NCBI GenBank assembly: GCA_964652155.1
Contig: CAZZBK010000027.1
Coordinates: forward strand, 1 to 45,926
Origin: CAZZBK01 sp964652155
GTDB taxonomy: Bacteria; Planctomycetota; Planctomycetia; Pirellulales; PNKZ01
Length of the DNA stretch: 45,926 bases
Direction: 5' to 3'
Part shown: positions 18,248 through 26,682 of the stretch, piece after piece
How the letters are laid out: each line of letters opens with the position of its first letter
Numbering within the stretch: position 1 is the stretch's first letter
Position numbers and translations under genes: made by a program
Notes under the pieces: model-generated
What the model was told of the DNA's origin: nothing
Seen by the model: only the letters and a program-made list of their open reading frames with translations
Databases searched by the model: none

Positions 18248-20881
18248 CTACTTGGTAAGAAAGGGTTCGGAAGAAACGACAGCTTGAATCAGATCTTGCA
18301 GCCGGTGGTCGGACTTCACGGCGCTCTTTGTGATCTGTTCGAGCGTCGTGTTGTCGACATACCCAACCGGGCGACCGAGGGCGTAAGTTAGCAGCTTCTC
18401 GCTGAAGGCACGGACGAACTTCTCTTTCTCGGCGAGCAGAGCGGCCTTGTAACCGGCGAGGTCCGAGAACTCGCGACCCGATTTTAGGGCACCGCTGGCA
18501 TCAATGACGGGCGCCTTCGGTCCGCCAAGCCCCTCGCCATTCTGTCGGTCGCGCCAGGCGCCGATGGCGTCGTAGTTTTCGAGCGCGAGGCCATACGAAT
18601 CGAGCTTCGCATGACAGCTCGCGCAGTTGGGTTCGCTACGGTGCTTAGCCAGTCGCTCGCGTACCGTGAGTCTCGCTCCCGTGGTGTTGGGCTGAATCTC
18701 ACCGGCGTTCGGCGGCGGTGGTGGGGGCGGATCGTTGAGCAACTTCTCCAACACCCAAGCCCCGCGGCGCACCGGCAGCGTGCGCGTACCGTCGGAGAGT
18801 AACGTCATCAGTCCGGCCATGCCCAACACACCGCCGCGATGATGTTCAGGACGCAGTGCAACTTTCTGAAACGCGTCTCCCTTTACGCCGTCAATGCCAT
18901 AGTGCCGGGCGAGCCGCTCGTTGACGACGAGGAATTGTGAGTCGAGGAAGTTCGTCACCGGCAGGTTTTCGCTGAGCACCTGCTGGAAGAACGCGAGTGG
19001 CTCTTCACGCTCGGCGGACTTCAGCTTCGCGTCGTAGTCCTTGTATTCCTTGGCGGGTTCGACGCTGCCGAACAGTTCCACGTCGAGCCACTGGCCGGCG
19101 AAGTTCTCCACGAAGTGGCGGCTCTTGGGATCGGCGAGCATTCGCGCGACCTGAGCCCGCAGCGTGGCGGGTTCTCTCAGCTTGCCCTTGTCCGCGAGTG
19201 CGAACAGTTCGTCATCGGGCAGCGAACTCCATAGAAAATACGAAAGGCGGCTGGCGAGTTCGTAGTCGTTCAACGGACGCGTCGCCGATTCGCCGCTGGT
19301 GTGCGGCTCTTGCAGAAAGACGAAGCCGGGCGAGACCAGCATCGTTTGCAGCCCAAGACGCAATGCGGCATGGAAGTCGAGTTGATCCTCGCGCATGGCA
19401 TTGGCGGCGATGTTGACGAGCCGGTCTACCTCCGCGTCTTCGACAGGCCGCCGATACGCTCTCGGTAGCAGCTTCGAGAAAATCGCGCGAAATCCCGCCT
19501 CGTCTGGTGATGCCTTGTCATCGAGCCCGAGCGCAAGATGACTCGCCGGGGGCCATTGCTTCGGCAACGGGCCTTCCACTTCAATCTTGTCCAAGAAGAG
19601 GCGCGGCGCGGTGGCAGCGTTGTATTGCGGATTCGGCAGCCAACGAGGACCTGTGAAGGCATCCATATCTTTGAGCACCTGCTCGCGATCGACCTTGAGT
19701 CGTGCGACTTCGGCATCGTCGCGTGCAGCCGCAGCTCTTGAGAGTTTGCCCTGCACAACCAGCCAGCGCAGGTGGACGGCACCCCATTCGGGGTTGTTGA
19801 TGCGCAGATTGTTGATGCCGTTCCAAGTCGGAGTAAATGGTTTCTTCTGGTCGGGTTGGCCTGCACGGAGGAAGATCATCGTTTCAGCAATGCCCGGCTT
19901 CTCCAGCGTCCCCTGCACGACAATGTCATGTTCACTCTCCAGCGGAGTGCCGGTGGCGTAAGTGAATCGCATGATCACGGGTGTGCCGCGCTCACCGAGC
20001 GCGGCGCCGGCATGGACGCGCACTCGGTAATAGCCGTCTTGCGTGACGAGAGCCGTTAGGTCCGGCCGCGGACCATGTGGAACCATGCACCATGGTTTGT
20101 CATCCTGTCCGTGACCGCCCCACATCTCGACTCCCGTGGCCATTTTCTCATAGAACGTTGGCCCGAGCGGGATTTGATGCCGGATCGCCTGCGCCACCTC
20201 GGTGGTTGCCGCCTCATTGCGATTGAGGTGTCTCTCCGCCTCATACACATAGAGCTTCGAAGTCGGAGGTGCCGCTTGCACCACTTCGCGCGCGATCTCC
20301 GCCGTCCATTCGAGATAGCTCGCCATTTGCGTTTGATCGAAGAACAACGCGCTGCTGATGCGGTCGAAGCCTTCCGCCTTGCCGTCGGCCGGCAACTCGC
20401 GTTTGAGCTTCTCGACGAAATACGGATCGAGTCGGAACAGATCGCCGACGGTGTTGGCATACTCCTGCCGATTAAGCCGTCGCATCAGAATGCGACCGCC
20501 GCTCATGCGAGCCAGCTTCTCGGCCTCCTTGAGCTTCGCTCCCACCCACTCGACCACGGCAAACGCGGCTTGCGGGTCCGGTCGCAGCTCATCTGCGGGA
20601 GGCATCTTGCCACCGCTGATCTGATTGATGACCTCATGCCAGTCATCGGCCGTCGTGCCACGCACGAAATCGGTGCCGAGTTGATCGAGACGGAGCCCGG
20701 CCTTGGCCTGCTTGGCATCGTGGCACGAGTAGCAATGCCGCTTCAGAAACGGCAGCACTTCGCGTTCATACTCGGGCACCGCCGCGAACGCCGTCGACAT
20801 TGGCAAGCACGACACGATCGCCAGCAAGCAGCAGGCCCTGTGCAACAATTCTTTCATCGCATGCATCGAGATGATGTTCAT
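18248..20881 (-). CDS. DUF1592-type planctomycete cytochrome-like protein
   Basis: An 877-residue exported protein, the longest of the four here. ATG starts at 20881 and 20857 are both possible; the latter gives a cleaner signal peptide (MKELLHRACCLLAIVSCLP). CYSCH at residues 50-54 is the first haem site, followed by ISGGKMPPADELRP. LMRRLNRQEYANTVGDLF (DUF1587) is near residue 135. RAYRRPVEDAEVDRLV (DUF1595), LASRLSYFLWSSLPDDEL (DUF1592), TLPVRRGAWVLEKLLNDP (DUF1588), CASCH with LDSYGLALENYDAIGAW, and TYALGRPVGYVDNTTLEQI (DUF1585) follow. It begins 6 bases after the LRR-like gene, the probable first gene of the block. Haem-dependent redox activity at the cell surface is an inference. Confidence 0.93.
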   Translation of the reverse strand: MNIISMHAMKELLHRACCLLAIVSCLPMSTAFAAVPEYEREVLPFLKRHCYSCHDAKQAKAGLRLDQLGTDFVRGTTADDWHEVINQISGGKMPPADELRPDPQAAFAVVEWVGAKLKEAEKLARMSGGRILMRRLNRQEYANTVGDLFRLDPYFVEKLKRELPADGKAEGFDRISSALFFDQTQMASYLEWTAEIAREVVQAAPPTSKLYVYEAERHLNRNEAATTEVAQAIRHQIPLGPTFYEKMATGVEMWGGHGQDDKPWCMVPHGPRPDLTALVTQDGYYRVRVHAGAALGERGTPVIMRFTYATGTPLESEHDIVVQGTLEKPGIAETMIFLRAGQPDQKKPFTPTWNGINNLRINNPEWGAVHLRWLVVQGKLSRAAAARDDAEVARLKVDREQVLKDMDAFTGPRWLPNPQYNAATAPRLFLDKIEVEGPLPKQWPPASHLALGLDDKASPDEAGFRAIFSKLLPRAYRRPVEDAEVDRLVNIAANAMREDQLDFHAALRLGLQTMLVSPGFVFLQEPHTSGESATRPLNDYELASRLSYFLWSSLPDDELFALADKGKLREPATLRAQVARMLADPKSRHFVENFAGQWLDVELFGSVEPAKEYKDYDAKLKSAEREEPLAFFQQVLSENLPVTNFLDSQFLVVNERLARHYGIDGVKGDAFQKVALRPEHHRGGVLGMAGLMTLLSDGTRTLPVRRGAWVLEKLLNDPPPPPPPNAGEIQPNTTGARLTVRERLAKHRSEPNCASCHAKLDSYGLALENYDAIGAWRDRQNGEGLGGPKAPVIDASGALKSGREFSDLAGYKAALLAEKEKFVRAFSEKLLTYALGRPVGYVDNTTLEQITKSAVKSDHRLQDLIQAVVSSEPFLTK

Positions 20882-20887
20882 TGCTTC

Positions 20888-21865
20888 CTACTTTGACGAC
20901 TTCTTGTTGGTTTCGAATTCCGCGAGGGCCTTCTTCAGTTCCTCGGCAGCCGGACCGGTCGAGATGCGAGCGAGCCGGCCGGCCACAAAGCTGTGCCGCT
21001 TCACGATCTCAGCGGGAGTGATTGTGGTGATCTTCGCGTCGGGATGATCGGCCCGCACAAGTTCCAGATCGGCGGCATTGACCAGACTCATCGACAGATC
21101 GAGCGTCTTGAGTCGGCCTTTCATCGGCAACAAATGCCTGAAGCCCGCCTCGTACGTGATGAATGCTTCATGAAACCCGATATGCTGCACTTTGGGCATG
21201 TTCGCGATCGATGCCAGTGCGGCCTGCGTGACATTGCCCATCTCGGCAACCGAAAAGGACTCCAGAGCTGGATGACCTTCAAAGAATTTCACGCCCGCTT
21301 CACTCACTTGCGAATGCAACGCAGAGACGGACTTCAGCCCCTTGATCTTGGCAGCTTGCTCCATGCCCGCATCGTTGATTCCCAGCGTCAACTTGATTTC
21401 CAAAAGCTTCGAGTCCGACAAAGCATCGAACCCGACACCACTGTAAAGCGGCGACTGCGGATGATTCTTCAAAAATCCGTTGTGATCGAAGCGGATGATT
21501 CGCAGTTCCGGCATTCCTTTCAAAGCACGAAGACTCTCGTCGCGCAGCCAAGGTCCGTTGCCGGTGAGCGCCAGCACGCGACCGTTCGAGTCGTAAACGC
21601 AACTAAACGACACGGCATTCTTCGTCGTGTCGCGGACTCCCCACGACTTCAGGCCGGCCGTTTCGATCCCGAACTCTTTGAGACGATTAATAACGCCTCC
21701 CTTGGCCCAGCCGGGAACCTCGGCCACTTCCACCTCATGCCCCTCGACGGCGATGATCTGCTCGACGATTTTCGCCTCGCTAGAGTGCAACGGAATCTCG
21801 AGCGCCCCGGCCCATTGCTGCGTGGCGAGAACTGCGATCAACGCAAACCAAAGCTGCCTGCTCAT
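20888..21865 (-). CDS. Exported LRR-like protein, first gene of the minus-strand block
   Basis: A 325-residue protein. I chose the ATG at 21865 because it gives a signal peptide (MSRQLWFALIAVLATQQWAGA); an upstream in-frame start would add 37 residues without such a signal and run into the control region. The body has irregular leucine-rich repeats (LTGNGPWLRDESLRALKGM, PELRIIRFDHNGF, LKSVSALHSQVSEAGVKFF) and ends with VRADHPDAKITTITP. It is related to the proteins at 35196-36125 and, less closely, 33532-35139; GNGPWL and the ADHP-A-ITxxP ending are shared. It is probably a surface or periplasmic binding protein. It heads the gene run that reads leftward and faces the GntR regulator. Confidence 0.8.
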   Translation of the reverse strand: MSRQLWFALIAVLATQQWAGALEIPLHSSEAKIVEQIIAVEGHEVEVAEVPGWAKGGVINRLKEFGIETAGLKSWGVRDTTKNAVSFSCVYDSNGRVLALTGNGPWLRDESLRALKGMPELRIIRFDHNGFLKNHPQSPLYSGVGFDALSDSKLLEIKLTLGINDAGMEQAAKIKGLKSVSALHSQVSEAGVKFFEGHPALESFSVAEMGNVTQAALASIANMPKVQHIGFHEAFITYEAGFRHLLPMKGRLKTLDLSMSLVNAADLELVRADHPDAKITTITPAEIVKRHSFVAGRLARISTGPAAEELKKALAEFETNKKSSK

Positions 21866-21892
21866 GGAGTAGCTCCGAGTACTTGGGAAACG

Positions 21893-21924
21893 GGCGGTCG
21901 CAAGTTGGATACAAATGGACCGCC
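21893..21924. promoter_or_regulatory. Inverted repeat in divergent control region
   Basis: GGCGGTC (21893-21899) and GACCGCC (21918-21924) are exact inverted repeats separated by 18 bases. They lie between the leftward LRR-like gene and the rightward GntR gene, a place where a regulator could control both directions. Operator role is inferred. Confidence 0.4.
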
Positions 21925-21928
21925 TGTC

Positions 21929-21957
21929 TTGCACAACCGATAGAAAGACGATACAGT
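21929..21957 (+). promoter_or_regulatory. Candidate sigma-70-type promoter of the GntR operon
   Basis: TTGCAC (21929-21934) and TACAGT (21952-21957) are spaced by exactly 17 bases, 41 bases before the regulator's ATG. The hexamers match the consensus only partly, but the spacing and the palindrome overlapping the -10 support it. Confidence 0.4.
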
Positions 21958-21968
21958 GGCTTAGCCAC
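21956..21968. promoter_or_regulatory. Perfect palindrome, candidate GntR operator
   Basis: GTGGCTTAGCCAC is a perfect 6+1+6 inverted repeat overlapping the last bases of the candidate -10 element and 30 bases before the regulator's start. It resembles the TGG...CCA sites bound by HutC/NagR-type GntR regulators, so autorepression is likely. Binding is inferred, not shown. Confidence 0.55.
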
Positions 21969-21998
21969 CGCGTCAACCTCGCAGCAAGACAACACGGT

Positions 21999-22763
21999 AT
22001 GGATACATCTCTAGTTCGTAGCCCGGTCTATCAGCAACTCAATCAGCGGTTGCGCAGCGCACTCGCGGCGGAGTATCGCTCGGGCGATCAATTTCTCACC
22101 GAGCGCGAAGTCGCCGAAAAGTTTCAAGTCAGCCGCGCGACCGCCAACAAATCATTGGCTAGTCTCGTCTCCGAAGGCTTTCTCGAATTCCGCAAGGGCC
22201 TGGGAACGTTCGTGCGTCGCGATGTGATCGACTACGACGTGCGCTCGTTGGTGAGCTTTACCGAGAAGGCTCACGCCGCCGGCAAGAAACCGAGCACGCA
22301 ACTCATCACGTTCGGCAAACTCACCGCCGCCGAAGTCGACCCCGAGATCGCAGCCGCCTTGGAGCAACCCGGCGATGCTCTGCTCTGGGAAATGGAACGC
22401 TTGCGACTCGCCGACGGCGTGCCAGTGATCTGGGAGCATCGCTATGTGGTGCAGCAACATTGTCCGAAGTTGACCAAGTCGCAGGCCGAGGGCTCGTTGT
22501 ACCGGGCCTGGACCGAAACGCACGGCTTGGTGATCGCCGGCGCCAACGAGATCATTCGCGCCGTTTTGCCCACCAAGAGCGAGGCGAGTCATTTGCGAAC
22601 CACGCCCCGCACGCCTGTGCTGGAGGTATTGTCCGTGGGCTTCTTGGATAGCAACAAACCGCTGTGGTGGGAACGAACGCTCTATCGCAGCGACCAATAT
22701 GAATTCCACAGCCGCCTCGGCCCGATCCAGTCGGCCACGCCGGCGCGAGGAAAACTGCGATGA
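21999..22763 (+). CDS. GntR-family transcriptional regulator with UTRA domain (HutC type)
   Basis: A 254-residue cytoplasmic regulator. The ATG at 21999 starts directly before VYQQLNQRLRSALAAEYRSG; a longer start at 21915 would cross the promoter and palindrome. Residues 8-75 form the winged helix-turn-helix (FLTEREVAEKFQVSRATANK, then a short wing). Residues from about 90 match the UTRA effector domain: LLWEMERLRLADGVPVIWEHRYV and VLEVLSVGFLDSNKPLWWER. UTRA domains bind small molecules such as sugar phosphates. Its stop overlaps the next start (ATGA), so it is co-produced with the oxidoreductase. It probably senses a sugar intermediate of this pathway and may control both directions from the shared control region. 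Confidence 0.93.
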   Translation: MDTSLVRSPVYQQLNQRLRSALAAEYRSGDQFLTEREVAEKFQVSRATANKSLASLVSEGFLEFRKGLGTFVRRDVIDYDVRSLVSFTEKAHAAGKKPSTQLITFGKLTAAEVDPEIAAALEQPGDALLWEMERLRLADGVPVIWEHRYVVQQHCPKLTKSQAEGSLYRAWTETHGLVIAGANEIIRAVLPTKSEASHLRTTPRTPVLEVLSVGFLDSNKPLWWERTLYRSDQYEFHSRLGPIQSATPARGKLR

Positions 22764-23923
22764 CGCTGCGCGAGAAGCCACTCTCGGCGGTTGTCGTCGG
22801 CACTGGCTTCATTGGTCCGGTGCATGTCGAAGGACTGCGACGCGCCGGAGTGCATGTGGCTGGTATCGTCGGTTCATCGCCCGACAAATCACAGCTCGCG
22901 GCCGAGCAACTTGGCTTGCCGCGCGGCTATGCGACGCTCGACGAGGTACTGGCCGATCCGGCGGTGGACTCGGTGCATCTGGCGACGCCGAATCGATTGC
23001 ATTTCGCGCAAGCGGCTGCAGTGCTGCGCGTCGGCAAGCATGTGCTGTGTGAAAAGCCGCTGGCGATGACGTCGGCCGAGACGGCCGAGTTGGTGCGGAT
23101 CGCGGCCGAATCAGCCCGTGCGGCAGGCGTGGCGTACAACATTCGTTTCTATCCGCTGAGTCACGAAGCCGCGGCCCGCGTGGCCGATGGCTCGCTCGGT
23201 AATGTTCTGCACGTCACCGGGTCGTACGTGCAAGACTGGCTGTTGTACGACACCGACTTCAACTGGCGCGTGCTGGCCGAAGACGGCGGCGACTTGCGGG
23301 CCGTGGCCGATATCGGCACGCACTGGCTCGATCTGGTGCAGTTTATTACCGGCCGCAAGGTCACGGCGGTCTGTGCCGATTTGCGGACCGTGCATGCGAC
23401 ACGGCAGTGTCCCCGCGGCGGCGTCGAAACGTTCTCCGGAAATAGTGCGGCTCCGCGCGAGACCGAGCCGATCGCCGTGACTACCGACGACTGCGGCTGC
23501 GTGATGCTCCGTTTCGATAATGGCGCGAACGGGTGCCTCTGGGTCTCACAGACGACGGCCGGTCGGAAGAATTGCCTGCGGTTCGAAATCGCCGGTTCGC
23601 AACAGTCCTTTGCCTGGAACAGCGAGGCGCCGAACGAACTCTGGATCGGCCATCGCGACCGAACGAACGAAACACTGATTCGCGATCCTGCTTTGATGAG
23701 TGCCTCTGCGCGGGCCGTGACGAACTACCCGGGCGGCCATAACGAAGGTTTCCCCGACACGTTCAAGCAACTGTTTCGGAGTTTCTACGGTTACATTGCG
23801 GCCGGTGACTTCACCGCCCCGCCGCCGTTTCCCACGTTCGCCGACGGTCATCGCGAAGTCCTGCTCTGTGAGGCCGTCTTACGCAGTGCCCGCGAAGGCC
23901 GGTGGGTAGAGGTAGGCACGTGA
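22760..23923 (+). CDS. Gfo/Idh/MocA-family NAD(P)-dependent oxidoreductase
   Basis: A 387-residue cytoplasmic enzyme. The N-terminal Rossmann fold begins VVVGTGFIGPVHVEGL (about residues 11-26), with the family's EKP motif in HVLCEKPLAMTSAE near residue 95. DIGTHWLDLVQFITGRKV near residue 190 is the usual substrate-side helix, with its conserved Asp and His. Such enzymes oxidise or reduce sugars and related polyols; which one is unknown. The start overlaps the GntR stop (ATGA) and the stop overlaps the ROK kinase start (GTGA). The last 37 residues (PPPFPTFADGH and EAVLRSAREGRWVEVG) reappear almost unchanged in a gene remnant at 39844-39957. Confidence 0.92.
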   Translation: MTLREKPLSAVVVGTGFIGPVHVEGLRRAGVHVAGIVGSSPDKSQLAAEQLGLPRGYATLDEVLADPAVDSVHLATPNRLHFAQAAAVLRVGKHVLCEKPLAMTSAETAELVRIAAESARAAGVAYNIRFYPLSHEAAARVADGSLGNVLHVTGSYVQDWLLYDTDFNWRVLAEDGGDLRAVADIGTHWLDLVQFITGRKVTAVCADLRTVHATRQCPRGGVETFSGNSAAPRETEPIAVTTDDCGCVMLRFDNGANGCLWVSQTTAGRKNCLRFEIAGSQQSFAWNSEAPNELWIGHRDRTNETLIRDPALMSASARAVTNYPGGHNEGFPDTFKQLFRSFYGYIAAGDFTAPPPFPTFADGHREVLLCEAVLRSAREGRWVEVGT

Positions 23924-24885
23924 GCGAATGGTTTGCCGGAATCGATTTGGGTGGAACGTCAATCGGCGGCTTGGCAGCGACTCGCGATGGTCGTACGCTG
24001 GCCGAGGAAACCGTTCCTACGCATTCACACGAGGGGCCGCAGGCGGTTCTGCAACGAATCGGCGACTTGATCGAACGTCTATCGGCCCGTTGCGGCGAGC
24101 CACCGAAGTCGATCGGCGTCGGTGTGCCGGGCCTCGTCGATCTCGCGAGCGGCGCGACGAAATTCTTGCCGAACCTGCCGACTCAGTGGCGTGATGTGCC
24201 GGTCCGCGACGAGTTAAATCGTCGATTTGGCGTCCCGATCGGAGTACTCAACGATTGCCGGACGGCGACGCTTGGCGAACTGGCCTTCGGCCACGGACGA
24301 ACCGTTCGTACCTTCGCGCTGTTCGCACTCGGCACGGGCATCGGCGGCGGCGTGGTGATCGACGGTCGCTTGCGCCTCGGGCCGTTGGGGGCTGCGGGAG
24401 AATTAGGACATCAGACCATCATCCCCGGCGGGCCCCTGTGCGGCTGCGGTAATCGCGGCTGCTTGGAGGCCGTAGCGAGCGGCCCGGCGATCACCGCGGA
24501 AGGGGTGCGACTGCTACTCTCCGGCCAGGCACCGGGTCTTCATGCGCTGGTCGATGGCAATGTGCATCTCGTTTCTCCCCAAACCATTGCCGAAGCCGCG
24601 ACCGCCGGTGATGCGGGCTCGCGCTCCATCATCGAACGCACGGCGGAGTATCTGGCCGTCGCTGCGGCGAACGTCGTGACCGCGTTGCATCCCGAGATGA
24701 TCATCGTCGCCGGCGGAGTTGCCGAAATGGGCGAACCCTTACTCGAACCGGTTCGCTGCGGCATTCGTAAACGCGTCCGCATGTTCCCGGCCGACGACGT
24801 GCGCGTTGAAAAATCGCAACTCGGCGACGATGCCGGAGTTCGCGGAGCCGTCGCCTTGGCCGTCCAAACGCTTGAGTCTTCGTAG
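23920..24885 (+). CDS. ROK-family sugar kinase
   Basis: A 321-residue protein. The GTG at 23920 overlaps the upstream TGA and puts the phosphate-binding loop (FAGIDLGGTSIGGLAA) at residues 5-20; an earlier GTG at 23902 is less likely. GVGVPGLVD, the catalytic-region NDCRTATLGELAFG, and FALGTGIGGGVVIDG follow. The ROK zinc signature GELGHQTIIPGGPLCGCGNR with CGNRGCLEAVASG is complete, with His and three Cys for zinc. MIIVAGGVAEMGEPLL is the C-terminal nucleotide-site element. ROK proteins of this form phosphorylate sugars such as glucose, N-acetylglucosamine or N-acetylmannosamine. No DNA-binding domain is present, so it is a kinase, not a ROK repressor. Confidence 0.94.
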   Translation: MSEWFAGIDLGGTSIGGLAATRDGRTLAEETVPTHSHEGPQAVLQRIGDLIERLSARCGEPPKSIGVGVPGLVDLASGATKFLPNLPTQWRDVPVRDELNRRFGVPIGVLNDCRTATLGELAFGHGRTVRTFALFALGTGIGGGVVIDGRLRLGPLGAAGELGHQTIIPGGPLCGCGNRGCLEAVASGPAITAEGVRLLLSGQAPGLHALVDGNVHLVSPQTIAEAATAGDAGSRSIIERTAEYLAVAAANVVTALHPEMIIVAGGVAEMGEPLLEPVRCGIRKRVRMFPADDVRVEKSQLGDDAGVRGAVALAVQTLESS

Positions 24886-24950
24886 CGCATCGTCCAGATA
24901 GCAACCCAACACTTCCTCCACTACTGGAATCTATTTCAGAAAGAACACGC

Positions 24951-25676
24951 ATGAACTACACCTATTATGACGTCGCCAAGATGGTCGATCACTCGCTGTT
25001 GAATCCGACACTGACCGTCGACGATTTGGAAGCCGGTTGCCGCCTAGCGGTCGCTTACGATGCCGCGAGCGTCTGCATCATGCCTTACTATCTAAAGCGG
25101 TGTGCGGAATTGCTGGCCGGTTCGACGGTCAAGGCGAGCACGACGATCGGCTTTCCGCACGGTGGACACTGCACCGCGACGAAGTTGGCCGAGACGCTTC
25201 AGGCCTTGGAAGACGGCGGCCAAGAGCTCGACATGGTCGTCAATATCTCACAGGTGCTCAGCGGTAATTGGGATTACGTGCGGCACGACATCCGAACCGT
25301 AACGGAAACAATTCACTCCGCCGGGCAGAAGGTCAAGGTGATCTTCGAGAACAGTTATCTCAAGGACGAGCACAAGATTCGTCTCTGCGTAATTTGCGGC
25401 GAACTCGGTGTCGACTGGGTCAAGACCTCGACCGGATACGGTAGCGGTGGCGCGACGATGGAAGACCTGGCCCTGATGCGGAAGCACTCGCCCGCTCACG
25501 TGCAAGTAAAGGCCGCCGGCGGCGTACGCGATCTCGATGCGCTGCTGAAGGTCCGCGAGTTGGGTGTGAGCCGCTGCGGCGCGAGTCGCACTAAGGAAAT
25601 GCTCGACGAGGCCCGGCGACGGTTGAACCTGTCGGCGATCGAAGTCGTGAGCACTTCCGCGATCGCGGGATACTAA
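24951..25676 (+). CDS. deoC: Deoxyribose-phosphate aldolase (DeoC family)
   Basis: A 241-residue TIM-barrel class I aldolase. The key residues are in place: Asp94 in ELDMVVN, Lys158 in VKTSTGYG (the Schiff-base lysine position) and Lys187 in VKAAGGV. The N-terminus MVDHSLLNPTLTVDDLEAGC is typical of the family. DeoC cleaves 2-deoxy-D-ribose-5-phosphate to glyceraldehyde-3-phosphate and acetaldehyde. Members found in sugar-use operons sometimes act on other phosphorylated sugars, and that could be the case here, because no nucleoside phosphorylase is nearby. It follows the ROK kinase by 65 bases in the same direction. Family call firm; exact substrate less so. Confidence 0.92.
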   Translation: MNYTYYDVAKMVDHSLLNPTLTVDDLEAGCRLAVAYDAASVCIMPYYLKRCAELLAGSTVKASTTIGFPHGGHCTATKLAETLQALEDGGQELDMVVNISQVLSGNWDYVRHDIRTVTETIHSAGQKVKVIFENSYLKDEHKIRLCVICGELGVDWVKTSTGYGSGGATMEDLALMRKHSPAHVQVKAAGGVRDLDALLKVRELGVSRCGASRTKEMLDEARRRLNLSAIEVVSTSAIAGY

Positions 25677-25724
25677 CTCGGCTCTGCACCGATCGTGTCG
25701 GCCCATTTCACAAAGGAGCATCGC

Positions 25725-26585
25725 ATGACGTTACCGACTTTAAGTCGTCGCAATTTTTTGGCTGCTTCGTCGTCGCTGGCGGCCGCCGCATACGCTTGGC
25801 CGTCCCCGGCCGCCGCAACCGAAAAGAAGATTCCGGTCGGCGTGCAGCTTTGGACTTTGCGTAAAGAACTGGCCGAAGATCTTGTCGGGACGTTCCGGCA
25901 GGTGGCCGCAATCGGTTATCAGGGGGTCGAACTCTGGTTTCAGAAATGGCCCGCTGCCGCCAAGTTAAAAAAGATCGTGGCCGACTGCGGCCTCAAGATC
26001 GCGAGCGCCCACGTCAATCTCAAAGACCTGCTCGACGATTTTCCTCGCCTTGTCGATTATCACCGAACGGTCGGTAATCGCACGCTCGTCATTCCGTTTA
26101 TTCCCAACTATGCCGGACTAACGCAGGACGGTTGGAAGAAGACCATTGACGATATTCGCCACGTGGCCCGCACCGGTCGCGAAGCCGGATTCGAAGTGCT
26201 GTACCACAATCATGCGTTCGAGTTCACGACTCGCGTCGGCGACATCGAGGTGTTCGATCAGATTTTCGGTACGATCGACTCGCAATTGCTAGGGGCGGAG
26301 ATCGACGTCTTCTTCGTGGCGGAGGTGGGCCGCGACCCCGCGGCCTTACTGCGAAAATTCTCCGGACGTCTGAAACGAGTTCATCTCAAGGAAAAGTCGA
26401 AGCCGGGCGAGAAGTCGCAGAATACCGAATTGGGGCGCGGCACGATCGACTGGAAGCCGGTCCTCGCAGCCGCCGCCGAGGCGGGCACCCAGTGGTACCT
26501 CGTCGAACAAAACTGCGAAGACCGCTCGGCCTTAGAAAGCATCCGAGTCAGCTTCGATTATTTGAGGAGCCTGGGAGTCGCCTAG
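25725..26585 (+). CDS. Tat-exported sugar phosphate isomerase/epimerase-like protein
   Basis: A 286-residue protein. The ATG at 25725 is preceded by a good ribosome-binding site (AAAGGAG at 25711-25717) and opens a twin-arginine signal LSRRNFLAASSSLAAAAYA (residues 6-24). The mature part is an AP-endonuclease-2-type TIM barrel (PF01261): GVQLWTLRKELAEDLVGTF, IGYQGVELWF, FEVLYHNHAFEFTT with its metal-ligand His, and LGAEIDVFFVAEVGRDPAAL. It ends WYLVEQNCEDRSALESI. Exported members are common in Planctomycetes and are likely to isomerise or epimerise free sugars outside the cytoplasm. It ends the sugar operon that begins with the GntR gene. Confidence 0.9.
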   Translation: MTLPTLSRRNFLAASSSLAAAAYAWPSPAAATEKKIPVGVQLWTLRKELAEDLVGTFRQVAAIGYQGVELWFQKWPAAAKLKKIVADCGLKIASAHVNLKDLLDDFPRLVDYHRTVGNRTLVIPFIPNYAGLTQDGWKKTIDDIRHVARTGREAGFEVLYHNHAFEFTTRVGDIEVFDQIFGTIDSQLLGAEIDVFFVAEVGRDPAALLRKFSGRLKRVHLKEKSKPGEKSQNTELGRGTIDWKPVLAAAAEAGTQWYLVEQNCEDRSALESIRVSFDYLRSLGVA

Positions 26586-26682
26586 TCGACGTCGAGGTGC
26601 GTTTCCGAGCCGCAAAAGTCGCCATTATCGTCGGCCTTACGATTCTTCGGTCAGATTCGACTTTCTCGTTCGTTATTCATTT

